A DNA stretch of 64,000 nt from Mikania micrantha. Lineage: Eukaryota; Streptophyta; Magnoliopsida; Asterales; Asteraceae. The translations under genes were made by a program, and so were the position numbers. The notes beneath the pieces are model-generated. The model was not told the DNA's origin. It did no database searches and saw only the letters and a list, made by a program, of their open reading frames with translations. Below are positions 47,820-60,429 of the stretch, in pieces (positions within the stretch are counted from its first letter, which is position 1; each line of letters starts with the position of its first letter). The stretch spans positions 42,244,804-42,308,803 of the forward strand of contig CM018683.1 of assembly GCA_009363875.1 (NCBI GenBank), written 5' to 3'.

Positions 47820-48560
47820 TTTTTTCAAAGTGTTCGTAATTACACAGATGTAACGAGTTGAATTTTTTCAAAGTGTTTGAAATTACATTGATATAACGAG
47901 TTGATTTTTTAAATTCTCCATAATTATACTGATGTAGCGAGCTGTAAATTATTATTTTTTTACAACAAGTTTTCGGCTTTTTTTCAAAAAAAAAAAAATT
48001 CTACCATTTTTTTTTAAAAAATCTTCGTTGAAAAAAATTATTCACTTTTAAAAAACCCACATGAATTTTTTATAAAAATGTTTTTTTAATTACATAATGA
48101 AATACATAATCTTACATTAATGTAATTACACTGATGTAACAAGCTGGATTTTTTCAAAGTGTTCGAAATTACACTGATTTAACGAGTTGAGTTTTTTTTC
48201 AAAGTGTTCGTAATTACACTGATGTAATGACTGAATTTTTTCAAAGTATTCAAAATTACAATGATGTAACGAGCTAATTTTTTTTTTCAAAGTGTTCAAA
48301 ATAACACTGATGTAACGAGCTAAATTTTTTTCAAAGTGTTCGTAATTACACTGATGTAACGAGCTGAATTTTTTCAAAGTGTTCAAAATTACACTAATGT
48401 AACAAACTGAATTTTTTTCCAAGTGTTCGTAGTTACACAGATGTAACGAGCTGAATTTTTTCAAAGTATTCAAAATTACACTAATGTAACGAGCTGAATT
48501 TTTTTCAAAGTGTTTGTAATTATACTGATGTAACGAGTTAGATTTTTTCAAAGTGTTCCT
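47820..48560. repeat. ~44-bp minisatellite TTTTTTCAAAGTGTTCGTAA
   Basis: About eleven units of TTTTTTCAAAGTGTTC plus ATTACACTGATGTAACGAGCTGA between 48120 and 48560, with degenerate units from 47820. The minus strand stays open for 148 codons only because the unit lacks stops in that frame. Confidence 0.9.
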
Positions 48561-49062
48561 TATTTTTTTCAAAAATTAATGAACTAATTTTTATAATAAA
48601 GAATAAGTTTGTAATGTATATTTAAGATGAGGGAAAAGTTGTTTTATTTTAAGATGGAAATTTTTGAAAAAGGAGGGAAAATTATTTTAGTTATTGCTCG
48701 CTACGTTGGTGTAATTATGAACGTCCAAATTTTTTTTTTTGGCATGACGAGTTTAATGGTGTAATTTATTATAAAAAAATAACAAAGTATAAAAGGTTAT
48801 AAGTGTATAAAAATCAAGGGTGGAAATACATTATATTACCGAACATAAAATCGTATTACTGAATATATACAAGTAAAATATATATAAAATAATGATGTTA
48901 AAAGTAACTTAGAAATGTTTTTCTAAGACATCCATATCATGGCTTAAACCTAAACCGTTATATTACCGAACCGAAACGCTAAAAGCAACTAAAATGGTTT
49001 ATTTCATTGTATATTTAATTCCTGGAAATTTTATAAATTTATTTATGATAAATAACGTATAA

Positions 49063-50310
49063 CTAGTAACGTTACCCGCGCTTTACGGCAGACCGTTTCG
49101 ACTAAAACCCGACGTTATGAAATGATGAATACTCAAAGAAACATATGAGGCTGTGACGAATCGGTTACGTAGACAAAAACAAAAATAAAAAAACATAAGA
49201 TGCGAGCCTGAGTTCAAAAACTGGAAGAAATTGCGATTTGGAATAAGAAAGAGTGGGTTGTTTATGATGTGACAGTTAGGAAGCTGAATGAAACTCGGAA
49301 GTTGTTAGATAACGTAAAGCTCCACACCCTTTTATAGTACATTTTAATAAAGACATTTGAGATCCAACTTACCTCTTTTGTTGAATAACGTAGAGCCAAA
49401 CCCTTCTATAGTGAAAGCCCAACAGCACCCGCCTCCTTTTTCCACACTCATCTACATATGCTTTGATTACCACCTTGTTACCTATTGGCACCAACGTCAC
49501 CTCACTGGACAAAAGGAAAACCAAACGACTGACACAGGAATCGAGTGTGATCTATGGTAAAAAAAGAAAAATGGCAATTTATTAGTAGGTGTGGTTGATG
49601 AAGAATCTGATGGCGATGATGCTATGCCTCTAGAACCCATCTTCTTTAACATTTGCAATCCATTGCTGCCACACGTGTAAAGGTGATGGTTACTAGCGAA
49701 GAATGAGTCGCCAGATAGAGGAAATTTGGAGCATATGTAAAGTCGCCGAGAGGAATCGGGAGAAATGATGGGTGGTGGTCGTCATTGGTGGCACTGATGT
49801 AGATTGCGACTGTGGGTGGCGACATCATCTGATGAATCATAAATTCGGAACTTTCTCCTGCCAAAATAAAGAATTTATCGTTTCAACATGGTCCAATTAT
49901 GTAGTTTTGGAATTCAATTAAGATTTAAAAAAAGTTAACAAAATATTTGAAGTTTGTTAAGTGTATAACAGAAAGAAAAACAACTTACATACGCTGAAGA
50001 ACATTTCTTGTATGGTTTGAATTAACATTTTATATGGTTTAAATTGTCATTTCATATGATGTGTGAGCATTGAGACCAACATTTTGCTGACAAGAGTTCC
50101 ATCTATGTTGACTTTTAATGACTAATATTAAACAAAATAACATCATACGGAAAACAATGTCATCAATTGAAAAATATGTTATTTTAGCCTAAAATATTCA
50201 GAATTAGTTTGGTTCATTCATCCCACATCGGGGAAAACAACAAACATATTTTCTATAAAAGAGTTGTATGAGGTTTGCAATTATTATGCTTAAAACGTAG
50301 GTAACAACTT
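49063..50310 (-). mobile_element. Helitron-like 3' end C; right limit unknown
   Basis: The minus strand reads CCGTAAAGCGCGG, then GTAACGTTA, then CTAG followed by T at 49063-49066, the Helitron 3' signature. No 5' end was found; the stretch up to 50310 has no accepted gene. A short open frame at 49646-49864 (minus) has no recognisable homology. Confidence 0.45.
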
Positions 50311-50317
50311 TGTTTAA

Positions 50318-50666
50318 TGTCACACCCCGATCCGGCGCCGGCGGGCTCGATCGACTTTCCCGCCGGGCGGAAGGTTTCCGGGGCGCGATATCGTTGTGAT
50401 AATCGAAATGATCAGATTGTTTACATAGCACATGATAATCAAATGAGAAATGCTAACATGACAATGAAATAGAATTACAAAGTTAAATTACAATGTTTCC
50501 TCATAATTGAACTAAGTAAATCTAATCAAAAGAATCAATGAGTTTATATCTTGTCACTGTACAAGATAAACAAAAGATGATTCACTGTATTGTCAATCAA
50601 AAGTATGCAACACCAAAAGTAGCTAAGTCCTTTTAAGGTCCACTAGCTATGTCCCTGTAATCCTGG
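50318..50666 (-). mobile_element. 3' end of a minus-oriented gypsy LTR
   Basis: TGTCACACCCCGATCC, then GGCGGAAGGTTTCCGGGGCGCG and CAGATTGTTTACATAGCA, homologous to the left ends at 53594 and 59888. It stops where an opposite-facing LTR start follows. Confidence 0.75.
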
Positions 50667-51398
50667 TGTGACATCCGGTACCAGATCGTCCGGCAAAGCC
50701 GTACGGTATGTGTACTTTCACTATTTACTATGTGTAAATACATGTTTGTGAACAGTGCTTGTATTAACAGAATTCAAAATACAAGAAACAGTTGTATGTA
50801 TTTATGTGTAAACTTAAATGCCGTAAGTACAACACTCATTTTGAACAATAGTTGTTAGTATTTAGGTGAAAACCTAAGTACAGATAATACAACGAAACAA
50901 GAGAAACAACAGTGTTCAATTAAATAACAAGAACAAGTCGGTTGCGATCTGATATCCATAGATGACATGAATCAGATGGCCAACAAATCAGTATGAAAAC
51001 AATGTGATAACAGGACGTTTAGTTGAGTCCGTCAGTGAGGTAATACAATTCAAAACATAATTGCAGTGTCGTTTCAGAATAATGAACTGACAGTGTGTTT
51101 GCGTGAGTGACGATTCACACAAACATATCTGTAAGTTTAACATTCTGAAATGATGACTGGAAAGTAGAAAACAAGAATCAGAAAGCAAAACCATTGTCGT
51201 GTTCGTTCGGGTGACGATTCGAACGAATACGCGCAATGGTGATGCGTTCTGACGAAACGAAAACGAAATACGACACAAACGTAAATAAATTGAGGAAATA
51301 TAATATTTTATATTTTTACAATTTTGAAACTCATCAAAATAATTAAAACAACTCTTTTTATTTTAAAACACGTAAATTACGCGTTACGTTCCGGAAAC
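50667..51398 (+). mobile_element. 5' part (U3) of a plus-oriented gypsy LTR
   Basis: Begins TGTGACATCCGGTACCAGAT. GATCGTCCGGCA...GTACGGTATGTGTACTTTCAC and the GTGACGATTC blocks are the reverse complement of 63360-63934. It ends abruptly against a minus-strand pol fragment. Confidence 0.75.
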
Positions 51399-53588
51399 GC
51401 AACGAAGTTCTATATCATGAGTGGTATAATTCTTCTCGTGTATTTTCAACTGTCGGGAAGCATAAACGATTACCTTGTCGTTCTGCATTTAGACGCACCT
51501 TAGACCTTGACGAGAAGCATCACAGTACACAGTGAAGTTATCTGTACCTTCCGGTAGTGCAAGTATAGGTGTGTTGCAGAGTTTGTGTTTCAACAGTTGG
51601 AATGCATCCTCCTGTTGGGAATCCCATATAAACGGTTGATTCTTCGGTGTCAATTTTGTTAGTGGCAGGGCTATTTTTGAAAAGTTCTTGATAAATCGGC
51701 GATAATAACCTGCCAGTTCTAAAAATTGACGTATTTTAGTTTGGTTTCGTGGTGTCTCCCATTGTTTCACAGCTTCGATCTTACTGGGATCTACTTGAAT
51801 GCCGTTTTCATTCACTACATGTCCAAGAAATTGAACTTCTCGTAACAAAAACTCACACTTTGAGAATTTGGCATATAGTTTCTCTCGTGCTAAAAGTTCT
51901 AAGATCAGTTTCAAGTGTTGAGCATGTTCCTGTTGGTTTCGAGAATAAATGAGAATGTCAGCAATAAACACAATCACAAACTTATCCATATAAGGTCTAC
52001 ATACTCGATTCATCATATCCATGAAAACTGCAGGTTCATTTGTTAATCCAAACGGCATTACTAGAAATTCGTAATGTCCGTTTCGAGTTCTAAAAGCAGT
52101 TTTAGGAACATCATCATCATGAATTCGTAACTGATGATATCCAGATCTTAAATCGATTTTTAAAAAATAAGTAGCACTTTGTAGTTGATCAAACAGATCA
52201 TCTATTCATGGCAATGGATACCAGTTTTTGATTGTCAATTTATTGAGTTCCGTGTAGTCAATAAACATCTTGAATGAACCATCCTTCTTTCTCACAATAA
52301 TAATTGGTGCTCCCTAGGGTGAGAAACTAGGTCTGTTAAAGCCTTTATCTAATAGTTCCTGTAGTTGACCTAGAAAGCTCTTGCATCTCTGAGGGTGCTA
52401 AACGATAAGTAGCTTTAGCTACAGGTGCTGCACCCGGAATCAAGTCAATACGAAATTCAACTTGTCTCACTGGGGGTAATCCTGATATATCCTCAGGAAA
52501 AACTTTAGGAAAATCTTTGAACACCGAAATATGTTCGATACGTTTTTGTGAAGAACAGTTCTCGATCACATGTGTTAGAAAAGCCTGACAACCTTTCCGT
52601 AAGCATTTATGAGTTTGCATACAAGATATGATACCAAGTTTTCTACCGTCTTGTTCTCCTTGAACTATCAATGTATTACCTTACGGTAATGGAATACGGA
52701 TTACCTTGTTTTGACACAAAACTTCCGCTTGGTTATCAGAAAGCCAGTCCATACCGGCAACGATATCAAAGCTTCCAAGCTCAATGGGAAGTTGATTGAT
52801 ATTGAAAAGGTGATCATTTAGATTCAAGGAACATCCTTGAATAATACTGTAAGTTTTGATTAACTTGCCATTAGTAAGTTCAACAACATAAGGAGTTTCC
52901 AGATCTACCGTAGGCAATGAGAGTAATTATGCAAATTCAGGAGAGATGAAACTCTTCTATGCTCTTGTATCAAACAGAACTGATCCGTATAGGTTATTAA
53001 GAAGAAACGTACAGGTGACAATGTTCACATCATGCCTCGCCTCGGTTGCACCAATCTGAAAAGCTCTCCCCTAGCTTCATTCCCTTGATTGGTGTTGTTG
53101 TTCGGACAATTTTTCATGAAATGGTCGGGAATTCCACACTTGAAGCACGGCCGATTTGTTTGAGCGGTTTGTTGTGGTGCTTGGTTTTGCTGACGAGCAA
53201 GAAAGATACAGTATCTAGCTTAGTGTCCTACTCGATTACAATTTAGGCAAACAGGACATGGTCTTGTGTGATGATATGGACACTTGTTGCATTTGGGTGC
53301 CTGCCAGTGTAAGCTTTCCTCTCAGGAACAGTTGCACCATAGCTCTTCACCGTTGGTTTGTTCTGACTGGTCTCAATCGGAAATTTGGTTTTGGTCTTAC
53401 CAAACCACTTTTGTTTGGTACCCTTTGATACATTTGAGGTACTGGCCTCACTACGGCCCACCGCCGTCTGAGTTTTTGTGGACTAAGTACCACTCCTTAC
53501 CGCCTCATCGGTAAGCTTAGTGGTCAATAGGAATGTACGTTTGAGAGTGTTAGGTTCAGCTGCAGTCACCATTCCCCGAATCTGGGGA
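51399..53588 (-). pseudogene. gag-pol: gypsy gag-pol pseudogene, 3' part
   Basis: Reading leftward from 53588: gag C-terminus with two zinc knuckles (the first damaged, then CFKCGIPDHFMKNC), protease tail (IVAGMDWLSDNQAEV), DFPKVFPEDISGLPP, RT (SGYHQLRIHDDDVPKTAFR, MPFGLTNEPAVFMDMMN) and an RNase H start (VYCDASRQGL). Several codons are stops (for example in the W-G-A-P and P-R-I-D-D positions). The RT active site reads VFIADILIYS, so the first catalytic Asp is Ala. It is truncated at 51399 within RNase H. The gag half is split by the solo LTR at 53594. Confidence 0.92.
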
Positions 53589-54039
53589 ACTAGTGTCACA
53601 CCCCGAGCCGGCGGGCCGGATCGTGAGTCCGAAGGTTTCCGGGGCGCGATATCGAGAATGATAATCGTGATGATCAGATTGTTTACATAGCATCAATGTT
53701 AAGAATAACTAAAGCACAATGACATTAAACTAGAATTTACAAAGTTAAATTACATTTGTCAACGCTTGATAACTTAAGCAAGTAAATCTAACAAATGAAT
53801 CATAAGTCTACTATCTTGTAACCGTACAAGATCTCAAAAGTGATTCACAGTAGTCAACAAAATATGTGCTTCCCAAACACTACTAGGTCCTCTAACAGGC
53901 ATTCTAGCATGCATTCCTGAAACCTTAGCTTAATCATGTACATCACCTGAGAATGTATGAAAGAAAACAAAGTCAACACAGTGGTTGGTGAGTTCATGTA
54001 GTTTAGTTTTTGAAAAATAGCTTTTGCAAACTCCTTTAG

Positions 54040-54660
54040 GTAACAACCTTAACCTCATTAACATCACCTGTAGTATCCAGCTCGGTATGCTTATATATAG
54101 GGCATACGAAAGGGTCGAGCCTACAACCCGCCCAGTCGCCATCCCACCACATACTAAACCACATATGACATTGTTGTTAATGATAATTAAACAGTTTACC
54201 TACCATTCGATTCCACTCCAAAAGGTTAGCCTATTACAAATCGTTTAGGTAACAACCCTAACCTCATTAACATCACTTGTATCATCCAACTCTGTATGCT
54301 TATATATAGGGCATACGAAAGGGTCGAGCCTACAACCCGCCCAGACGCCATCCCACCACATACTAAGCCACATAGGACATTGTTGTTATTGATAACTAAG
54401 CGTCTTACCTATCTTACGGTTTCAGTCCCATTCTAGTTTCAAACATTTCGTTTAGAAGTCTAAAAACATGTATACATTAGCATTTACCCATCTCTTCGGT
54501 AACAACCTTAACCTCATTAACATCACCTGTGTCATCCAACTCGGTATGATTATGTATAGGGCATATGGAAGGGTCGAGCCTACAACATGCCCAGACGCCA
54601 TCACACCACATACTAAGCCACATTGGACATTGCTGTTAATGATAATTAAGCGTATTACCT
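54040..54660 (-). repeat. three tandem TATA/GGGCATA cassettes
   Basis: GGTAACAACCYTAACCTCATTAACATCACYTG starts units at about 54040, 54249 and 54499. Each holds GTATG(C/A)TTATRTATAGGGCATA, GGGTCGAGCCTACAAC and GCCATC(C/A)CACCACATACTAA. Unit spacing is 209-250 bp. Quoted in parts only. Confidence 0.85.
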
Positions 54661-54896
54661 TCCACCCACTTCTGTTTTAGAATTTGATTTCCACAAATTG
54701 AGATACCTTTGGTTTCCTGAGTTCACCATGCTTACATGATTACTCAAAACACTTGTAGAAATATAATATTAAATGCTTAACTAAATTAATAATTAATCAT
54801 TTAGTTACAACTAAGACAAGATGATTGGGCCTTGTTTGACTCAATCAATTAGACTTAATTGTTGGTGGTTGTCCAAGTTGTACCCTCTCACACGTG

Positions 54897-55185
54897 GCCC
54901 ATATCAGGCATGACACAAAATGAGTCTACCTGTATGCATAGGGACTTTCATGATTTTCCCATATTAGTTTACCTTTAAGGTCTACTGTTTCTGTCGGGAC
55001 TTTAGGTTTTGCCCATATCAGATTGACCCTCAGGCCTACTGTACATGCCGGGACTTTAGGATATCCTTTGATTCTTGAACTTATTTGATTTCTTGATTTC
55101 GTTTAATTGTTTTAGTTATGCCCATATAGCTTGACTACGAGAGTCTACTATTTATGACGGGACTTTCCGTGAATTACACGTGGTC
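54897..55185. repeat. degenerate ~85-100 bp repeats with GGGACTTT
   Basis: Four degenerate units of CCCATATnAG-TTGAC / GTCTACTnTTnnnGnCGGGACTTTAGG within the solo LTR. Confidence 0.7.
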
Positions 55186-56594
55186 TTGATTTACATACAA
55201 CTGACACCCACCTTAGCTTAAACATTAATGATTTCATTAAATATTAATGATCTCATTATTTCATTAATTCACACACAGTTATGATTCCCTTGAGTCTCCT
55301 GATTCTGATGTTTAGCATTCTATGATTTCCACAATGATTATAGATTTTTGAATAGAATCCTTAGTTTTTCTGAACCACACACTGAATTAGATTTCCTTGA
55401 ATTTGATTCTTAGCTTTAGTTCTCTTGGTTACACTTTGAGTTTAGATTCTATGAATTCAAACTTGATGGACTAAGTGTTGTTTCAGAGTTTTAAAGTTAA
55501 AGTATTACTCATGAGAGTAATTAATTTATCCTTTAGTTAATTCTGCATAACACATACCTAGGCAGGAGTCTAGGGGTATAAACATGTATATATAACACAT
55601 ACAATAATTAAAAGCATTTACGTAAAACATATTTAAAGAAAAAGTTTTACGCATGCTTCTCAGCCCCGCTTTTGAAAACAAAATGTTTAGAAAAGGGGCA
55701 ATGAACTCACCTGTGTTGCCGTGCAAATGAACCACAAAAGATATGCGCGCTCTTTGATTGTTGCCTATGTATCTTTAGCACCTGATTTATTTTAAGAAGA
55801 TTCGTAGAGGATAAGTATTTTTAATAGTCATATCTAGGGTTTGGTCTTGGTGTGCAACTAAGTGTCCTACGTTACTAACGTGTTTCTAGAATATCATCTA
55901 ACTAGTCTAAACTCATTACCCGTTTGTAACCCTTATTCCCACCATTAATTATTACAAGTCTTTAGTTAAAATATTTTTAAGTCAATTCATTTTAGTTACA
56001 CATTTATTTAGAAATCATTTAGTTTAATTTTAACAAAGTTTACAATTTAATTTCTTTTATTAAGAACATAATTAAATTTAAGAAAATGTAATTCACACAT
56101 GATGGGCTTGGGTTAATCCAATTGAATTAACCTTGGGCCCAAATATTAACCTTTTAATTACCCAATGATTGTTTGATTATCTCCTTGTGTAACTTATTCT
56201 AGATAATTCAAATGAATCATCTATCTTAGTTACATGTTCTTATGAAATTTCCTCAGGTTTAGTTGATAATTATTAGATCAACATTTGAACCTTTAGGTTA
56301 TCATTTTTTGATCCTCATGATTTCCAATATGTTCTGACCCCGAATTTGAAGTTCACAACCCTTGTTTAGCTTTCATAACATGATTTATGCAAAACCTATT
56401 GCTATTGAAACCCCAACTATCCTTTGTTGATCTTAATCCCATTAGGTAGATATAACCCATGTTTGACCCTTAGGAGTTATGTGTTGGTTTCATATAAAAG
56501 AAAACCTAATAGATTTTCTCATGCACAAACATACACCCTCAACCCTTACATGTAATACATGAATTCCATGCACTTACACACGTTATGACCCCAT

Positions 56595-56960
56595 GCATGA
56601 AATTGATGGGCCGATCGGTTATCCTTGGGCCGACTGTGTTCCTGCTAAAATGTCCCAGCCGAAAGGGATCTGGCCGAACTAACCTAGCCGATCGACTGAG
56701 TGCTCTGGCCGAATGGAGGTGTGTCGAATGATCCTAGGCCGAATGGGAAACACATGGCCGAACCAAACTAGCCATGCGGCTGAGTAGATGCCCGAATGAA
56801 GGTTTAGGCCGCATGAGGAGCCGAGCGAATGGGTGTATGGCTGAACGAATGAGACTGCTTCGACGTCAAGGCCATTCGGCCGATGAGGGTAGCTATTCGG
56901 CCTTTGTGGCCATTCGGCCCTGCTTGTTGCTTGCCCTTCGGCCGGTCGCGGCTGCCAACA
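56595..56960. repeat. GGCCGAATG word array
   Basis: GGCCGAAT, GCCGATCG, CATTCGGCC and variants occur more than 15 times. Mixed orientations allow hairpins. It lies just downstream (minus sense) of the CCCTAAAA and GAGA landmarks. Confidence 0.9.
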
Positions 56961-58020
56961 GGTGCAGCCATGGTTTTCCAACCAAATGGCCATATCCTGC
57001 CATGATGCTTGATCCTACACTATCTTAGCAAAGTTTTGTGAGGTTCTTAAGATTTGAAAGGGTGTAAGCCGGTTTCTATAGGGGTTCGAACCTAAGGGTT
57101 TGAAAACCCTAAAAAAACGAACTTAGAATCGATTTTTACCTCAAATCAGCCGGATAAAAGCTTAGATCGGTTGTACTTCTATGATCTACAAGTTATAGTG
57201 ATCGTTTTGGCACCAAAATCAAACGATTTCGTGAAGATTTGGAGGAGATATGGTGTGAGGTTCTATAGAGAGTGTAGAGAGAGAGAGCTCGAAAATGGGG
57301 GGTGAAATCTGGTTGGAGAAGGAAGAAAATGTTCATTCAAGACCATTTAATGGTCTTTAATCATCCGGGTACGTTCGGGTTCGTTCGGTTTTGCTCGGTT
57401 TCGCGTACAGTGTCGGTTTCTATCTCGTTTTCGCGGCGAATCGTTATGGTTTTAAAATGTAAAGTTTGTAAACTTATTTTAGGTGGTAATTCATAATAAA
57501 TTAACTAAATATCTTTCATTTATTTTAAATTTTCAGAAATATTAAATTTGTTGTTTAAAATTGAATCGTACAGTCGTCGCGCGTATTCGTTCGAATCGTC
57601 ACCCGTACGAACACGATGATAACTATACTTTTCAATATGGTTTTCTAATTATCGGATATCATTCAGAACATTAAACCTTCAGATATATTCGTATAGATCG
57701 TCACCTATACGAATAATCCGTCGATTTAGCATTCAGATAACGACATCCGTGTTGTTTTGTTCCGTAAATCCTCTCATACATTTATACATAATAGAATCCT
57801 AACTAACAATCACATGATGGTTCGGTATTGCCAGATAATTATCTGACTGATGAACCATGATTCTGAGTTACGTTTCTGCAATGATGTTGAATTAGTTCTA
57901 TGATAACATGAAATGATAGTGATAATTGAGTAACAATTAAAATTTGTACTTGATTTACTATTCATGTTACTGTGTAGATCACTGTTCCGATGGCGATTCC
58001 GGAACTGATGTTACAACTAG

Positions 58021-58302
58021 CCCTTGAATGTACTTCGGAATCAAAGCTGCTTCCATAGGAAACAAATTGGGAATTAAACAAGTGAGTTCATGAAAACGAT
58101 CGGTATAAGCTAAACATTCAGCACCGACCATAGAATGATTCCAGAATTCCTCCTGGAGCTTTTGGATTTTCGTGATTGGGCAGTACTCTGACATAATCAG
58201 AGTTTTAAATTCGTTCCAGCCCATCGAGGCGACTGTAACTGTGCCCAAAGTTTTTGCCTGGGTATTCCACCAGGTTAGATGTAACATCTGTACAGTAACC
58301 AT
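58021..58302 (-). pseudogene. gag: gag 5' fragment of the split pseudogene
   Basis: Contains LTWWNTQAKTLG, WNEFKTLIMSEYCP, LQEEFWN, YTDRFHELTCLIP and KYIQGL, the standard gag core; the reading continues at 53588 after the solo LTR. N-terminus missing beyond 58302, where orientation of the sequence changes. Confidence 0.9.
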
Positions 58303-58998
58303 GGTAGTCGTAGATTAGGATAGAACAGTGTGTACATGTTAGTCTTTATGTCAAGGTGATTCGTGTTCAATATGTCAATGTGCCAATTTGATTCATGTGT
58401 TCATATTCATGTTGTGTGTTATAGGAATTTGTTTAGTTAGGATCAAGTATATATATTATTTATTTACAGTCGATTACGCTAGGCAAGAACAATATTGTAT
58501 TATATCGAAACAGTGGTGGGCTAGCGGCTGATAAGGCAGGCAGCTGGACTCTACGTATGCCCTATACATATACTGCGTTTGGTGTAATAGGATAGTGTTA
58601 GTGCTAGTGTTATGACGAATAGTATGACAAACAAATCAATTTAAACAAAAAGTAATGCGTAAGCGAGACTGAGTATCATTATGGGTGACGATTCGTGATG
58701 ATATTAATGTCGAGCTTATAATTACGAGTAAACAATCAATAAATACGCAAAAACGACCAAAACGTATATGATTACGAGTATACACGTAATTATATTAGTT
58801 TAACAGTCTAATTACGAACGAAAAGCAAAAATAAGTAAAAAATTACATTTTCGTTTTACAATTTTGAAACTCATCAAAAATAATCCAAGAAATCTAATTA
58901 CAATTCAAAATATTCAATTTCGTAATCGTAACAACGCGCGAGTAAAAATACGCGAAATCGACACGGAGCGAGACTGAATACGCGGGGAATCACCCGGG

Positions 58999-59008
58999 GC
59001 ATAAAAGC
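58999..59008 (+). promoter_or_regulatory. TATA box of the plus-oriented LTR
   Basis: GGGGCATAAAAGCCC, about 50 bp before a CT-rich leader, as expected of a pol II LTR promoter. Confidence 0.55.
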
Positions 59009-59539
59009 CCTTATTTCCTTCATTTTTCTCACAAAAGTTGCAGCCTTCACCTCTCTCTCTCTAAAAACCCGGTTTCCACACTTCTCACTAGAAAACCTCC
59101 ATTAAAACGTCCATATCTCCTTCATCTATTCACCAAATCGCGCATATAATATATCAAAACGATCGTCTCGATGAGAGGAAGCTTTTAGTACAAAGGATCA
59201 GAGCTAATTCGAACTCAGTTGGCCGGAAATGTAGAAAGAAGGTACGGTACTGTAGGGTTTACACTATTCATCATCTTCTTCATTTCAAAATCATGAACCA
59301 ACCCTTTTAACTTAGCAACCAGACTCCAAGAACACTTGGGAAGCCTTGGGATATGGTTTTTAAAGGGAATTGAGGGCTGGAACGTGAGCTACAACCTAAT
59401 GAGGCTAATATCGATGCAAGACTTTGGTTACAAAGGAGTAAAATTGATGGGTTCATCTAAGGATGGTCCAAAGTTTACTCTTGACGAGCATGGGGATCCA
59501 TTACACGACCTGTGTTGTTGGGATAATTGATCTCCAAAG

Positions 59540-59870
59540 ATCTGAGATTTCAGATTTGTCGACCCTAGCATGTTCGAAGGTAGAACTCTGTCGACACTAT
59601 GACCCATCGATAGTAGTAAGTATCGATAGGCTAGTGTGTTTGAACCGAGAATTTGGTCGATACTAGCTAGCTGATATTCGATCTTACCAGCTTTGTTTCA
59701 TTGATATTAATGAAGCATTGAAGTCTAATTTGAACCAAGAGGAAATCAGGTCGAGATTGCCAGAATCGAAGAAGATGGGCATCAACATTTGGCCTCATCG
59801 ATACTCCTAGTATCGATAGGCATAACTGAAGTGGTAACCAGTTCTTCTTAGACTCTAATGGATTTGATGG
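59540..59870. repeat. ATCGATAG word array
   Basis: GTATCGATAGG, CATCGATA, GTCGATAC and GTCGAC variants recur about ten times, 480-870 bp downstream of the TATA box. Confidence 0.8.
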
Positions 59871-60429
59871 ACATGCTTCAAGTCTTGTGTCACACCCCGA
59901 GCCGGCGGGCTGGATCAACTTTCCCGTCGGGCGGAAGGTTCTCGTGGCGCAATATCGAGTGATAATCATAGTGATCTGATTGTTTACATGGCACATGATA
60001 TATAAGGAGAAATGCTACGTGACATTGACATAGAATTACAAAGTTAAATTACACAATATATGTTCATAATTTAACTAAGTAAATCTACCCAAAAAGAATC
60101 ATTGAGTTTCTATCTTGTATCTGCACAAGATTTACAAAAGATGATTCAAAGTTATGTCATTCAAAAATATGCATATCATAAAAGTAAGCTAGGTCTCTTC
60201 CAAAGTCCACTAGCTAATCTCTGGTGCTTGTAACTAGACCTGTTCATCACATAAGAAAACATGCATTCAAACAAAGTCAACACTAGGTTGGTGAGTTCAT
60301 AAGTTTAGTTATTTAAAAAAAACTTTTCGAGTTGTTTATACAACATCTTGTATTGCACAAGTCTCAGTTATTCTCACTTGGCATTAACTCATCCCCATGA
60401 CCTCTCTATAGATACACCCACAGATAGGA

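Larger units (their letters stand above)
53594..58015 (-). mobile_element. 4.4-kb solo LTR inserted in a gag gene
   Basis: Left end TGTCACACCCCGAGCC, right end ACTGATGTTACA, flanked by ACTAG on both sides (53589-53593, 58016-58020). No coding content. Order on the plus strand: U5 block with GTCAACAC...GGTTGGTGAGTTCAT (53965-54000), three cassettes, GCCGAATG word array, AAAACCCTAAAA (57098), GAGA tract (57270-57290), U3 with GTCACC repeats. Gag continues in frame on both sides, so the LTR is a clean solo insertion. Confidence 0.93.
58303..59887 (+). mobile_element. plus-oriented gypsy LTR segment
   Basis: Carries, in plus orientation, the landmarks otherwise seen on minus-oriented LTRs: ACGTATGCCCTATACATAT (58553), GGGTGACGATTCG (58681), TTTTACAATTTTGAAACTCATC (58855), TATA box, CTCTCTCTCT leader (59050-59066) and a word array. 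It is cut by the solo LTR at 59888; its remainder is at 63940-64000. Confidence 0.75.

Noticed and set aside
48126..48572. 148-codon open frame on the minus strand
   Set aside because: Translation of a 44-bp minisatellite; no start context, and no non-repetitive part.
49646..49864. 72-codon minus-strand frame near Helitron end C
   Set aside because: No homology recognised, no splice context, and length within chance expectation.
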